Source: JABMPR01 sp964508765
GTDB lineage: Bacteria > Fidelibacterota > UBA8477 > JABMPR01
Assembly (NCBI GenBank): GCA_964508765.1
Contig: CAZDVD010000014.1
Location: 1-64,000 of the forward strand
DNA: 64,000 nucleotides
Direction of reading: 5' to 3'
This document shows, piece by piece, positions 1 to 8,604 of this stretch; position 1 is the stretch's first letter, and the number at the start of each line of letters is the position of its first letter. The position numbers were made by a program, and so were the translations under genes. Under the pieces are notes generated by a model. That model made no database searches. It saw only the letters and a program-made list of their open reading frames with translations, and had not been told where the DNA came from.

Positions 1-422
1 TGCTGGGGACTGGGACAGGTCTGGCACCCTACATGAGCATGCTCCGTCATGATTTACCCTGCAATGCAGACAGGAAGTACATCATCGTACATGGTGCCCG
101 TCATAGCTGGGATCTGGGGTATCGTTCCGAGCTGAACACCATCGCCAATGTGTGTAAAAATTTTACTTACATCCCGGCGATTACCAGTCCAAACAGCGAG
201 CATATTGCTTGGGGTGGGGAGAGTGGGTATATACAAGATTTATGGAAACGCAAAGTTATCCAGACAAAATCCGGACTAGAACCCACCCCGGAGAATACGC
301 ATATCTTCTTGTGTGGAAATCCCGCCATGATTGAGACCATGGTAGAGATTCTCGAGCAGGAGGGTTATCAGGAGCATAGTAAGAAATCTCCTGGACAAAT
401 ACATCTCGAACGCTACTGGTAG
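1..422 (+). CDS. fpr: Ferredoxin--NADP+ reductase, C-terminal part (5' end outside window)
   Basis: The reading frame is open from the window edge and ends at TAG 420-422, so only the NADP-binding half is visible. The first complete codons give LGTGTGLAPYMSMLRH, the GTGTGLAP nucleotide-binding loop of the FNR superfamily. Further on come the strand-turn region around VHGARHSWDLGYR, the FLCGNPAMIE motif (Cys-Gly dipeptide near the nicotinamide) and a C-terminus PGQIHLERYW. The last closely resembles the RRPGHMTAEHYW end of bacterial Fpr. Family members shuttle electrons between NADPH and ferredoxin or flavodoxin in the cytoplasm. An internal ATG at 33 exists but the homology clearly runs upstream of it. 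The gene downstream is a broken DUF4332 gene, so no operon partner can be named. Confidence 0.85.
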   Translation, partial: LGTGTGLAPYMSMLRHDLPCNADRKYIIVHGARHSWDLGYRSELNTIANVCKNFTYIPAITSPNSEHIAWGGESGYIQDLWKRKVIQTKSGLEPTPENTHIFLCGNPAMIETMVEILEQEGYQEHSKKSPGQIHLERYW

Positions 423-569
423 GAGACCAATGAAACCAGTGTAGCTGCCTTCATGGATGCCTCTAAGATTTACCACGGGGACACGAAGTGTTGGTGAGTG
501 TTGGGTAATACCCTGGAGGTGTTTCTTCTTAGGAGAACATAACAGGTTCTCTTACAAATGGAGGATAGA

Positions 570-1232
570 GTGGTGGCACAATACTACATAAATCCACAAA
601 AGTATTCGCTGGATAAATTCTAAAACAGTCTGGAATCACGAGAATTGATTCCCAGTCGTCAAATATTAAAAGATAACCTGAAAGCGAATTTTGATATTCT
701 AAGGATGTCGGAAATCGATAATATTGCAGATCTCTCAGGCATCTTGAAATCAAAAACAAAAATTGATGCATTTGCTGAAGCAACCGGACTCTCATCAGAA
801 TACTTGACACTTCTCAGACGCGAAGCCAATAGCTATTTCCCCTCTCCTGTGAAGCTTTCAAGATTCATTGGAGTGGATGAAATATTAGTTTCAAGGCTTG
901 AAGGACATGGAATTAAGACATCTAAACAATTATTTGAGCTTGTAGCAAACAGAGATCAATACGCTGTCTTTCTCAGAACAAGTGGTTTCACGCAACGGGA
1001 ATTGTCTGAACTCATCAGTTTATCAGATTTAAGCAGATTGTACGGAGTCGGACCTGCATTTGCAGGAATGCTTTTTGAAGCGGGATTAGATTCCGTTCAG
1101 ACCCTTATGCGATTCAGTGGTGAACAAATTCGAAAGATGTATGAGGAAAAGACGCAAAGAACTGCTGATTTCACAGCAAGAGATATTGATTTTACCCTTG
1201 AGATTGCAAAAGAACTTGAATCATCAATGTGA
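570..1232 (+). pseudogene. DUF4332-type helix-hairpin-helix protein, interrupted by an in-frame TAA
   Basis: From TTG 645 a 195-aa protein can be read with repeated helix-hairpin-helix-like units: IDAFAEATGLSSEYLTLLRR, LSRFIGVDEILVSRLEGHGI and LSRLYGVGPAFAGMLFEAGL. This is the layout of DUF4332 proteins. The same frame is open upstream from GTG 570 or 573, which have a strong Shine-Dalgarno GGAGG at 560-564. It encodes VAQYYINPQKYSLDKF, then TAA at 621-623, then NSLESRELIPSRQ. The sequence on both sides of the stop reads as one continuous protein start. The TTG at 645 has no good ribosome site. The likeliest reading is a gene carrying one nonsense mutation; a shortened product from TTG 645 or ATG 705 cannot be excluded. 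Function of the family is unknown; HhH units usually bind nucleic acid. Confidence 0.7.
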
Positions 1233-1292
1233 TCCAATGTACAACAAAAGTCAGTCTGCTTACCTGGGAATCTGCTTCAAGAAGGGATCATT

Positions 1293-2231
1293 ATGAAGAT
1301 TAAACGATTACCTCAAACAATTGTACTTCTCGCTATCTTGGTTTCTTGTATCTATCAGCGACCAGATATGAAAACGGATATGTCTGTAGGAATCCCAAAA
1401 TTCAATTCTGATACCTCCCCAGTTGTATTGTTTGATGCCGGTCATGAGAATTTTCACGATATCCAGTCAACCTATATGCCCTTTGCGACACTCCTCAAGA
1501 ATGATGGCATTATTTTAAGCACACATGCAGGAGCTTTTACTGAAGAAGCATTAAAGAATATTGATTTACTCATTATCGCCAATGCCATGGCGGCGGACCA
1601 ACAAGAGGGGAGCATGGCGAGTGCTTTCTCTGAGAATGAAATCATTAAGCTTATAGAATGGATCAAGCAAGGCGGTTCACTGCTATTTATTGCTGACCAT
1701 GATCCATTTGGGAGTGCAGCTGCTGGTCTAGCCAAGGCTTTGGGCGTTGGGATGGAAAGCGTTTGGACTGTTGATACGCTTCGCGTGAACCCAGAAATTG
1801 GCAGGAATACCTGGTTAGAATACAGCTCGGAGAACAAGGGGCTTGGGGAGCATCCTATCCTACAAGCTGATTCTGCTGAGGCAGCCATCCATCGTGTGAT
1901 TACTTTTACAGGTCAGTCACTGAGTTTTGATTCGACATGAAGCTCAATTTTGCAGCTTTCACAATCAGCCCGGAATTATTACACGCGAGACAATGCTGCC
2001 ATCGCATCTGAAGATACCTCAACATATTTTCCTGTACCTGGCCATTCTCAGCTCATCGCATATGAATACGGCAACGGTAGGATTGTCATCTCTGGAGAGA
2101 CAGCCATGTTTACGGCCCAAGAAGTGAGAGTATTTTTTAAAACGATACGGGCTGGATTTAACTATAGTGGTTATGACAACAAAAAACTTGTACTCAATAC
2201 AATTCATTGGCTACTGTATGAAATTGACTGA
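1293..2231 (+). pseudogene. Lipoprotein with a DUF4350/GATase-like domain, split by an in-frame TGA
   Basis: ATG 1293 follows AAGGGA and starts a lipoprotein signal (hydrophobic run ending LVSCIYQ, Cys about residue 19). The body looks like a class-I glutamine-amidotransferase-like fold: VVLFDAGHENFHD near the start, DLLIIANAM, and GGSLLFIADHDPFG in a flavodoxin-like order. I see no convincing catalytic Cys-His-Glu triad. TGA at 1938-1940 ends the frame, but the same frame continues without a shift to TAG/TGA near 2231 with SQSARNYYTRDNAA, YEYGNGRIVISGETAMF and LVLNTIHWLLYEID. The last two are the typical C-terminal strand and helix of such domains. The stop sits where CGA (Arg) would fit, consistent with a C-to-T change. 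The two halves together give about 312 residues. Flanking genes are also broken. Confidence 0.7.
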
Positions 2232-2361
2232 TCATAGAACGAAAGCTAGACAACGCGTGGAGGCTTCCCATATGGAAATTATGCCCGAAGGCGTCCTGGC
2301 TTTCCCCGGGTACTGTGGGAAATTAAGTATATAGCGTTGATCAAATTGTAAAGGGGGAATA

Positions 2362-3040
2362 TTGACTTCAAAAAAATCTATAACTGCTATATCATTCCAT
2401 TTTATTCTGCTTATTTTTCTGGCAAATGGATGTGCCATTGATCAGCTTCAGTCTAGAGCAGCTCTTTTTTCTGATGAATTGCACTCCTTTCTATATCCAT
2501 CTACTGAAGAAAGCACAATATGTAAAAAAATAGTATTTGAAATTCAATATTTCGCTAGCCCAAAACAGATCAAAATCTTACGCAATCTAAATACTCAAGA
2601 AGAAATATACACCTATCGAGAAGTGTTTTGGAAAGCGTTGGACCCGACACCGGGAACTCCTGAAAATGAATTCAGGGTTAAACATTACCAGAGACTGGAA
2701 TACATCAATTCGCATTATCCAGATAGTCGGGGGATGGGGAGCATCAGATCGAGGGCGGGTATATATCCTCTATGGTCCTCCAGATGACATTGTTCGTGAT
2801 CTCTGGATTGGAAGCGATTTCAAATCGGTGGAAATATGGCTCTATAACCAGACTGCAGGTAACAATCTCTTACCACCGATTTTTTCTTCCAGTAACCCTG
2901 GACAAATGCAGTTTATTTTTGCCAACAGGCAATTTCTGGAAAAGTATAGCCAAATATTTTCTACTGAGGACGGGGAACTCTGTGATCCCAGACTTTTTAA
3001 AGCAGCCTATAGTAGGAATACCGTTATTGACTGGCTTTAG
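2362..3040 (+). pseudogene. GWxTD-domain lipoprotein, frameshifted in a G5 run
   Basis: The start is TTG 2362 with a strong AAGGGGGAA ribosome site. The signal peptide ends FLANGC, a lipobox. The first frame gives a helical N-terminal part and FWKALDPTPGTPENEF, then runs into nonsense. The next frame (+1) carries GWGASDRGRVYILYGPPDDI, the hallmark of the GWxTD domain found in FCB-group exported proteins, and continues to TAG 3038-3040. Removing one G from the run G2729-2733 joins them as HYPDSRGWGASDRGRVYIL, so a single-base insertion explains the split. The joined protein would be about 225 residues, short for the family, so the C-terminus may also be cut. Function of the domain is not established. 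Confidence 0.72.
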
Positions 3041-3060
3041 AACCAATAGAGGTTGACAAA

Positions 3061-3102
3061 AAAAAGACAAGCCCACAAATAATCTTGCGGGCTCGTCTTT
3101 TT
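3061..3102. terminator. Bidirectional hairpin terminator between convergent genes
   Basis: Arms 3061-3078 (AAAAAGACAAGCCCACAA) and 3085-3102 (TTGCGGGCTCGTCTTTTT) pair with two mismatches around a 6-nt loop. The A-rich left and T-rich right flanks make it usable in both directions. It lies between the end of the GWxTD pseudogene (+) and the end of the membrane protein gene at 3133 (-). Confidence 0.75.
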
Positions 3103-3132
3103 GTACAGAAATCTGTTCAGGGATACTGAGTT

Positions 3133-3951
3133 TTATTGCTCCATTTGTGTATAATCCAATTCCGATCCAAAGGCACTGTGGGGGATGAGATAAACAGTCA
3201 GGGTGATCACTGCTGCTGAAATGATCCAAGCCTTGGCATTTCCGGTTTTGTGCTGTCTCCAGACCGCCAGAAGCCATGCAATAAATGCTATTGCTGTTTT
3301 ATTGTCTGTCAGATCCGTACCACGGGGCCAGCCTGTCCAGAAAGAATCGAAGGCATATTTCTGAACAATGGGACCTAGAATCATACCACCCAGGAGCAGA
3401 GAAATTGTGGTGATAATCGTATATTTTAATGTAGCTGGACTTTCTACCCAGGCAGCCAGACCAGTTCTGGTAGCCATGAGCATGGCTGTGAACATAAATA
3501 AGATATGTGGAATCAGGACAGCTGCGGGGACAGCGCCCTTGAATCTGATAATGATGGGTTCATCTACCAGAAGATGGGTTTTCCCATCAGCCGTTACCAG
3601 GTTCACTTCATAGATGATTTTTCCAGCTGGAGGTTGGGAGGGAAGATTGGCCTTAAGATGACCATTCACCATCATAAATGGGGTAAGTCTCCACTCATCA
3701 TGACTCTTATAGCGTTTCCACTTTAAGGTGGCGTTAAATTCAGGTTTAGAAGCACCCAGATCAATCTCGGCATTTTCACCGGTATTCTGTGAACGCAAGA
3801 GGTGATATGATACCGTTTTACCATTGATAATCACCTCACCCGATACAGGATAAGTTGGTCCGGTTGTTCTCTGATAAACCACAGAAGCAAGTGTCATGAT
3901 GATAGTCAAAATCCAGAGTAACCAGGCTTGCTGTTTCGTGTTGTTGGACAT
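3133..3951 (-). CDS. Membrane protein of unknown function (about 4 TM, extracytoplasmic beta domain)
   Basis: 272 aa. Residues about 9-27 form a first membrane segment. Residues about 30-140 look like an exported beta-rich domain (SGEVIINGKTVSYHLL, GKIIYEVNLVTADGKTHLLV), then three more hydrophobic segments (PHILFMFTAMLMATRTGLAA, TIITTISLLLGGMILGPIV, IISAAVITLTVYLIPHS). The motif NKTAIAFIAWLLAVW lies between them. ATG is preceded by AAGGG at suitable spacing, and the gene starts 11 nt after the end of the M28 peptidase gene, so the two are probably cotranscribed. I do not recognise the family. It may be a membrane partner of the peptidase, but nothing in the sequence proves it. Confidence 0.7.
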   Translation of the reverse strand: MSNNTKQQAWLLWILTIIMTLASVVYQRTTGPTYPVSGEVIINGKTVSYHLLRSQNTGENAEIDLGASKPEFNATLKWKRYKSHDEWRLTPFMMVNGHLKANLPSQPPAGKIIYEVNLVTADGKTHLLVDEPIIIRFKGAVPAAVLIPHILFMFTAMLMATRTGLAAWVESPATLKYTIITTISLLLGGMILGPIVQKYAFDSFWTGWPRGTDLTDNKTAIAFIAWLLAVWRQHKTGNAKAWIISAAVITLTVYLIPHSAFGSELDYTQMEQ

Positions 3952-3961
3952 TGGGATACCC

Positions 3962-5746
3962 TTATAGTTGAACGATGAGGATTAGTTTTTCATCACCGCG
4001 CATCACTTCCACGGTGACACGTTGACCTGGCTTTACTTCTGCCATACGACTCATGTAATCGTAGACGTTCATTACTGAACGACCTTCCAGAGCGATCATC
4101 ACATCACCTGAATGCATGCCTGATCTGGCGGCTGGACCACCAGGAACCACTCCTCCAAGGAGGAAACCATTGGCATTCGCGGCTGCAAAGTCAGGGATGA
4201 TGCCCATCTTTACCTTACCACGTTTGCCACCCTTGGGTGGACCTTTTGGACCGGCTTCCTGGAAAGTGAAGGTTTCATCTCTGACGCTTAAATCGGCAAT
4301 CAGATCATAGGCATAATCTGCAATCGCCTTTTCACCTGAAATATTGATGGTTTCTACATCATCAGCTGGGGTGTGGTACTCTTCAGTAATACCGGTGAAG
4401 AAGAAGAGCACAGGAATATCTTCAACATAGAAGGCGGCATGATCAGAGGGACCATAGCCATCTGGGGTTGTAGATAGTTGAAATTCACGATTGATTGCAT
4501 GATCCATGAGGAATGCTTCCATTCCCAGTCCAGTACCCGTTCCACCGATAGTGAGGGTAGGTTTGTTAGGATTGAGACGACCCACCATATCCAGGTTCAA
4601 CATTTGCTTAATCTGGGTTTTGTCGATGAGGGGATTTGAAGTGAAAAACTTTGAACCGAGGAGTCCCATCTCTTCAGCGCCAAAAGCCATGAAGAGGATA
4701 CTTCTTTTAGGAGCTTTTTTACCCAGAGCCAATTTCTCGGCCAGTTCAAGAACCGCGGCAACACCTGAGGCATTGTCATCGGCTCCGTTATGGACTGCCG
4801 ATGTGTCTGGTCGACGTGAACCAGAACCTTTGCCACCCCATCCGAGGTGGTCATAATGGGCACCCAGAACAATATATTCATCCCTGAGAACTGGATCACT
4901 TCCTGGAAGCAGGGCAATGACATTTTGGGTGGTGACTTCTTGTTGGACAACCTCAGTGGTAATAGATAATTCAATATCCAGATCCAGACTTTGAGATGTT
5001 AATTCTTCATCCAGTTTGGCTTCAAGTTCCGAAACTGTTTGGGCTGATGCGGCCAGCAACTGGTCAGCGAGTTCACGCTTGATGTGCACTACGGGAAGGG
5101 TAGCCTGGGAAAGATTGCGCTCAATTCGTAGATCAATGAGTTCATCCTCGGCATCAAAGGTTGTTCCATTTACGAAGATGACACCGCTAGCTCCATGATC
5201 ACGAGCCACCAGCAGTTTGTGTCTGAGGGAGGAGTATTTATCAAATTTGCTGGAAGGGGCTTCATTTTCCGGGGTTCCGCGGAGGATCATGACCCACTTG
5301 TCCTTCACATCAACAGATGCATAATCATCCCAGTTCAGGGTATCACTTTCTATCTGGAAACCATAACCTACAAAGCTTAATCCGGCTGTCACACTGGCGC
5401 TTGATGAGAAAGCGGTTGGTGTATAATTTTCACCAGCAATGGCTTCGATTCCAGGTGCACTGAAACTATTATCAGGACCCAGAGCAACTGAAGTAATAAC
5501 ATTAAAGTACTGTTTCCCACCTTCTCCAAGAAGGGTGAGACCAAGCTGATTGAAATGATCTGCGATATAGTCAGCCGCCTGGTCACCGGTTGGGGTTCCT
5601 GGTTTGCGACCTTCTAATTCATCAGACGCTAAATAGGCGATGTGGTCATAGATTTCTTTTTCACTGATGGCTGCAGGTTGTGACTGCATGGGGATGGCAC
5701 AATGGAGCAGAAGCAGACTTGCCAGGGAGGTTATTATGAGTTTCAT
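3962..5746 (-). CDS. Exported M28-family zinc aminopeptidase with PA and C-terminal PDZ domains
   Basis: 594 aa from ATG 5746, chosen because AAGGAA lies just upstream; an ATG five codons earlier is less well placed. The N-terminal signal ends near LLLLHCAIP (possible lipoprotein Cys). A PA-like insert (about residues 110-240, GASGVIFVNGT) precedes the M28 core. Zinc-site motifs are all present: GAHYDHLGW, NGADDNASG, FGAEEMGLLG, LNLDMVGR and YHTPADD, giving the His-Asp-Glu-Asp-His set of a co-catalytic di-zinc peptidase. The last 90 residues form a PDZ domain (GVVPGGPAARSGMHSGDVMI). Such enzymes trim peptides from the N-terminus in the periplasm or at the surface. The gene leads a two-gene unit with the membrane protein at 3133. 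Confidence 0.93.
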   Translation of the reverse strand: MKLIITSLASLLLLHCAIPMQSQPAAISEKEIYDHIAYLASDELEGRKPGTPTGDQAADYIADHFNQLGLTLLGEGGKQYFNVITSVALGPDNSFSAPGIEAIAGENYTPTAFSSSASVTAGLSFVGYGFQIESDTLNWDDYASVDVKDKWVMILRGTPENEAPSSKFDKYSSLRHKLLVARDHGASGVIFVNGTTFDAEDELIDLRIERNLSQATLPVVHIKRELADQLLAASAQTVSELEAKLDEELTSQSLDLDIELSITTEVVQQEVTTQNVIALLPGSDPVLRDEYIVLGAHYDHLGWGGKGSGSRRPDTSAVHNGADDNASGVAAVLELAEKLALGKKAPKRSILFMAFGAEEMGLLGSKFFTSNPLIDKTQIKQMLNLDMVGRLNPNKPTLTIGGTGTGLGMEAFLMDHAINREFQLSTTPDGYGPSDHAAFYVEDIPVLFFFTGITEEYHTPADDVETINISGEKAIADYAYDLIADLSVRDETFTFQEAGPKGPPKGGKRGKVKMGIIPDFAAANANGFLLGGVVPGGPAARSGMHSGDVMIALEGRSVMNVYDYMSRMAEVKPGQRVTVEVMRGDEKLILIVQL

Positions 5747-5923
5747 GGGGATTCCTTGCATTGAGATATTTTAAGCACGAGAAGAGTATAAGAAAGGCAC
5801 TACTCAATTCAATAGTTTTCGTTGGGGTAACCGTGCGTAGGTATCCATTGCATAGAGGTTGATAATTCTATTCTTGCTAGATATCTCCCCCTAAATAGAT
5901 TGAGTTGAATCAGGAGGAAGAAC

Positions 5924-7429
5924 ATGAGTCTATCAGTAGCAACCATTCTGGGCATTAGCCCCAAAAATCTCCAAAGAAGTGATCTCCTTAATTTTATTAA
6001 TCAGAACGATATCAAACGGATCACTTTCCACTACACAGCAGGAGATGGTCGGCTCAAACAGCTTATCGTGCCTGTGAACTCCATGAACTATGCCGAGCGC
6101 ATTCTGGCTGCCGGCGAACGGGTGGATGGATCGAGTTTATTCAAGGGCATGGTGGGCACATCATCCTCTGATCTTTATGTGGTTCCGGTTTATGCTTCTG
6201 CATTTATTGATCCCTTTGACGAAAAAGGTATTTGCTTTCTGTGTCGATTCCTGGATAAGGATGAAAAACTGGCTGAATTCTGCCCTGATAATATTCTTAT
6301 GAAGGCTGCTGAATCACTGAAGGAAAAACATAATTATGATTTATGGGCTCTGGGAGAGTTGGAGTTCTATCTGATTGGTGATCAGGAAGATGAATTATAT
6401 CCCATGCCTCCTCAAGGTGGTTATCATGCCTCAGGACCCTTCTCACGCTATATAGAGGTGGTCAAGGAGATGCTGGAGATCATCGCTGATATCACATCTC
6501 ATGTGAAGTATGGACATTCCGAAGTAGGAACCATCAGGAATATCGATAGTAAAGACAAATCAATTGATGGAAAATATGCTGAACAGTTTGAAGTGGAGTT
6601 TTTACCTGCTCCCATCGAGTGGGCAGCTGATTATCTCAGCTTGGCAAAATACGTCGTGCGCAATGTGGCTGCCCAATATGACTTACTGGCTACTTTTGCA
6701 CCAAAACTGGAATCAGGGTATGCTGGAACCGGTCTGCATTTTCATGTTGAACTCTTAATGGAGAACAATAATGTCATGACCAACGCTAATGGGGAGTTGT
6801 CTACTGTTGCCAAGCAGGCAATTGGCGGACTGTTACGATATGCACCGTCTCTGACAGCCTTTGGAAATACCATAGCTGCTTCACATTTACGTCTGGTTCC
6901 TGGTCAAGAGTCACCGACAAAACTGTTCTGGAGTGATTTTAATCGTGCTGCCCTCATCCGCGTACCTTTGGGGTGGCGCCATAGCGAGGATATGGCCTCG
7001 GTGATCAATCATCGCCTTAAAGACCGCTATATCTCACCTTTCAAACGGCAAACTGTTGAATTGCGCAGTGCCGACGGTTCTGCTTTTATTCACCTCTTGT
7101 TGGCAGGGATGACCATGGGAATCCTTTACGGTCTGGATCATGGTGATGTGTCCCTCAAACTGGCCAACAAACGCCGCATTCATCAAGGTGAGGAAGTTAG
7201 TAAAGATATTCCAGGACTTCCTCCAAGTTGCTATCAATCAGCGCAGTACCTCAGGGAAGAGTCTGATTTGTATACGGATTTGATACCCGAATATATCATC
7301 GAACACGTTTGCGAATTGCTTGAAGCGGAAGAGGATGAGAATATGTCAGATGAATTGGCAAAGCTCTCCCAAAAGGACCGTGGAGTCAAAACTCAGGAAA
7401 TCATGCATCGCAGTATTCATGTAGCTTAG
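5924..7429 (+). CDS. Glutamine-synthetase-family enzyme (divergent type)
   Basis: 501 aa, ATG behind AGGAGGAAGAAC. The order of motifs is that of glutamine synthetase: a beta-grasp N-terminus, ELEFYL and HSEVG, QFEVEFLP, GTGLHFHVEL (ammonia/ATP site His), HLRLVPGQESPTKLFW, FNRAALIRVP (Arg) and TVELRSADGSA. Metal- and glutamate-binding Glu/His/Arg positions are therefore kept. The usual GSGMHxHxS, GQHEIDF and RSPD strings are altered, so it is not a typical GlnA-I. It could be a divergent glutamine synthetase or a ligase acting on another amine, such as the PuuA/gamma-glutamyl group. No P-II or other nitrogen genes are adjacent; it stands alone between a divergent peptidase gene and a convergent pirin gene. 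Confidence 0.85.
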   Translation: MSLSVATILGISPKNLQRSDLLNFINQNDIKRITFHYTAGDGRLKQLIVPVNSMNYAERILAAGERVDGSSLFKGMVGTSSSDLYVVPVYASAFIDPFDEKGICFLCRFLDKDEKLAEFCPDNILMKAAESLKEKHNYDLWALGELEFYLIGDQEDELYPMPPQGGYHASGPFSRYIEVVKEMLEIIADITSHVKYGHSEVGTIRNIDSKDKSIDGKYAEQFEVEFLPAPIEWAADYLSLAKYVVRNVAAQYDLLATFAPKLESGYAGTGLHFHVELLMENNNVMTNANGELSTVAKQAIGGLLRYAPSLTAFGNTIAASHLRLVPGQESPTKLFWSDFNRAALIRVPLGWRHSEDMASVINHRLKDRYISPFKRQTVELRSADGSAFIHLLLAGMTMGILYGLDHGDVSLKLANKRRIHQGEEVSKDIPGLPPSCYQSAQYLREESDLYTDLIPEYIIEHVCELLEAEEDENMSDELAKLSQKDRGVKTQEIMHRSIHVA

Positions 7430-7483
7430 GTTGGGTTTCTATGTTTTGAAGATAACTGTGTGCTATGGGCGGGTCATTAGATG

Positions 7484-7514
7484 TAGTGGGCGTAATGCAT
7501 TACGCCCGTACTAT
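7484..7514. repeat. REP-like perfect palindrome GGGCGTAATGCATTACGCCC with flanking arms
   Basis: Positions 7488-7507 form a 20-bp perfect palindrome, and TAGT before it can pair with ACTA after a 2-nt bulge. It lies between the ends of the convergent glutamine-synthetase-like and pirin genes and overlaps the pirin stop codon. Similar GGGCGTAATGCATTACGCCC elements occur as dispersed intergenic repeats in other bacteria. A terminator role is possible, but there is no T-tract. Confidence 0.6.
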
Positions 7515-8213
7515 GGGCAGATCAGCCAGGACTATTTCAGCATCCTGTGAAGCAGTGATTTCAAATTGAGTTAAATCTTTGATATGAATGCCATCCCGGG
7601 CACTTGCTGATTCACCATTGACTTGAATTTTTCCCGTTGCCGCTACCATGTAGACATGTCGATTTGGTTCCAGATTAAATACAAAGTCATGTCTTGCAGA
7701 AATGAGTCCGGCAAAGACGGCTGCATCCTGATAGATTGATAACACATCCACATCTTTATGTAGATCCCGTCCACTGGCCAGGGGAATGAGTTGATTTTCA
7801 CTTTGTTTGGGGAAAGCCCTGGTCTCCCAGCGCGGCGTTACTCCAGAAGTGTGAGATTGAATCCAGATTTGAAAGAGTATGGTATCTTCAGATTCTTCAT
7901 TGTGCTCACTGTGCATAATCCCTGTGCCGGCTGACATCACCTGCACATTTCCCGCAACGGTTCGGCCTGTATTTCCCAGGTTGTCCCGATGGGTGATGGC
8001 CCCTTCCCTGATATAGGTGATGATTTCCATATTGTCATGGGGATGCATATCAAAACCGGTACCTGCTTTGATCAAGTCATCATTCCACACCAGCAGGGGA
8101 GGTAAACCAAGTCGCTCTGGATCGTAATAGCGAGCAAAACTGAAATGGTGATGGGCATGAAGCCAGCCATGATTGGCAGAACCCAGCGTCTGGAATGGAA
8201 TGATGTCAATCAT
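7500..8213 (-). CDS. Pirin-family cupin protein (YhaK/YhhW type)
   Basis: 237 aa from ATG 8213, the start that matches the family's N-terminus (MIDIIPFQTLG...GWLHAHHHFSFARYY). AGAAGG lies about 10 nt upstream. A longer frame to 8285 would run into the doxX gene and has no similarity to pirins. The N-terminal cupin carries the metal ligands: FDMHPHDNMEIITY (two His) and GTGIMHSEHNE (His and Glu). Family members such as YhhW are quercetin dioxygenases or redox sensors of unknown substrate. It is the third gene of a marR-doxX-pirin unit, an arrangement often tied to quinone or electrophile stress. Confidence 0.9.
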   Translation of the reverse strand: MIDIIPFQTLGSANHGWLHAHHHFSFARYYDPERLGLPPLLVWNDDLIKAGTGFDMHPHDNMEIITYIREGAITHRDNLGNTGRTVAGNVQVMSAGTGIMHSEHNEESEDTILFQIWIQSHTSGVTPRWETRAFPKQSENQLIPLASGRDLHKDVDVLSIYQDAAVFAGLISARHDFVFNLEPNRHVYMVAATGKIQVNGESASARDGIHIKDLTQFEITASQDAEIVLADLPIVRA

Positions 8214-8232
8214 TAAAAAAAGCCTTCTCTGC

Positions 8233-8592
8233 TTAGTCTTGCTGGTAATTGGATGCAAGTAGCAAAGCGCCACCGGCCAGTCCAAGGTCTTTAAGCAGAC
8301 TACCCATTGCCATCATGTTGCCACCGATGACACCTGGTAAATGGATGGTAAACACAAAAACCAGCATCAAAGCAGCGGTCAACAGACCAGCTAGATAGGT
8401 GTGCTTCTGGATCACAAAACTCACCGCTGCGGCGATCAGAGTGAGACCAGTTAAGTAAACCCAGAAAACGCCTCCGGGGACGAAACTGGGTACCATTCCT
8501 GCCATGTCATTGGCACTCATAAAGTGCATGAGACCAAATATTGCAAATGGTGCCGCAAATACGTAACGGCCGATTGATTTTAGATTTTTCAT
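8233..8592 (-). CDS. DoxX-family integral membrane protein
   Basis: 119 aa with four hydrophobic helices (YVFAAPFAIFGLMHF, WVYLTGLTLIAAAVSFVI, YLAGLLTAALMLVFVFTIH, LGLAGGALLLASN). The second and third are separated by a short loop, as in DoxX proteins. The motif FAIFGLMHF near the N-terminus is typical. TAAGGAG precedes the ATG. The gene lies 13 nt after the marR gene and 20 nt before the pirin start. DoxX proteins are linked to membrane redox or thiol stress, but their reaction is unsettled. Confidence 0.85.
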   Translation of the reverse strand: MKNLKSIGRYVFAAPFAIFGLMHFMSANDMAGMVPSFVPGGVFWVYLTGLTLIAAAVSFVIQKHTYLAGLLTAALMLVFVFTIHLPGVIGGNMMAMGSLLKDLGLAGGALLLASNYQQD

Positions 8593-8604
8593 TAGAGAAT
8601 CTCC

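Noticed and set aside
1938..1940. Selenocysteine or recoded TGA
   Set aside because: TGA ends many intact genes here (for example sirtuin, tmk), no SECIS-like hairpin was noted after it, and neighbouring genes are also broken.
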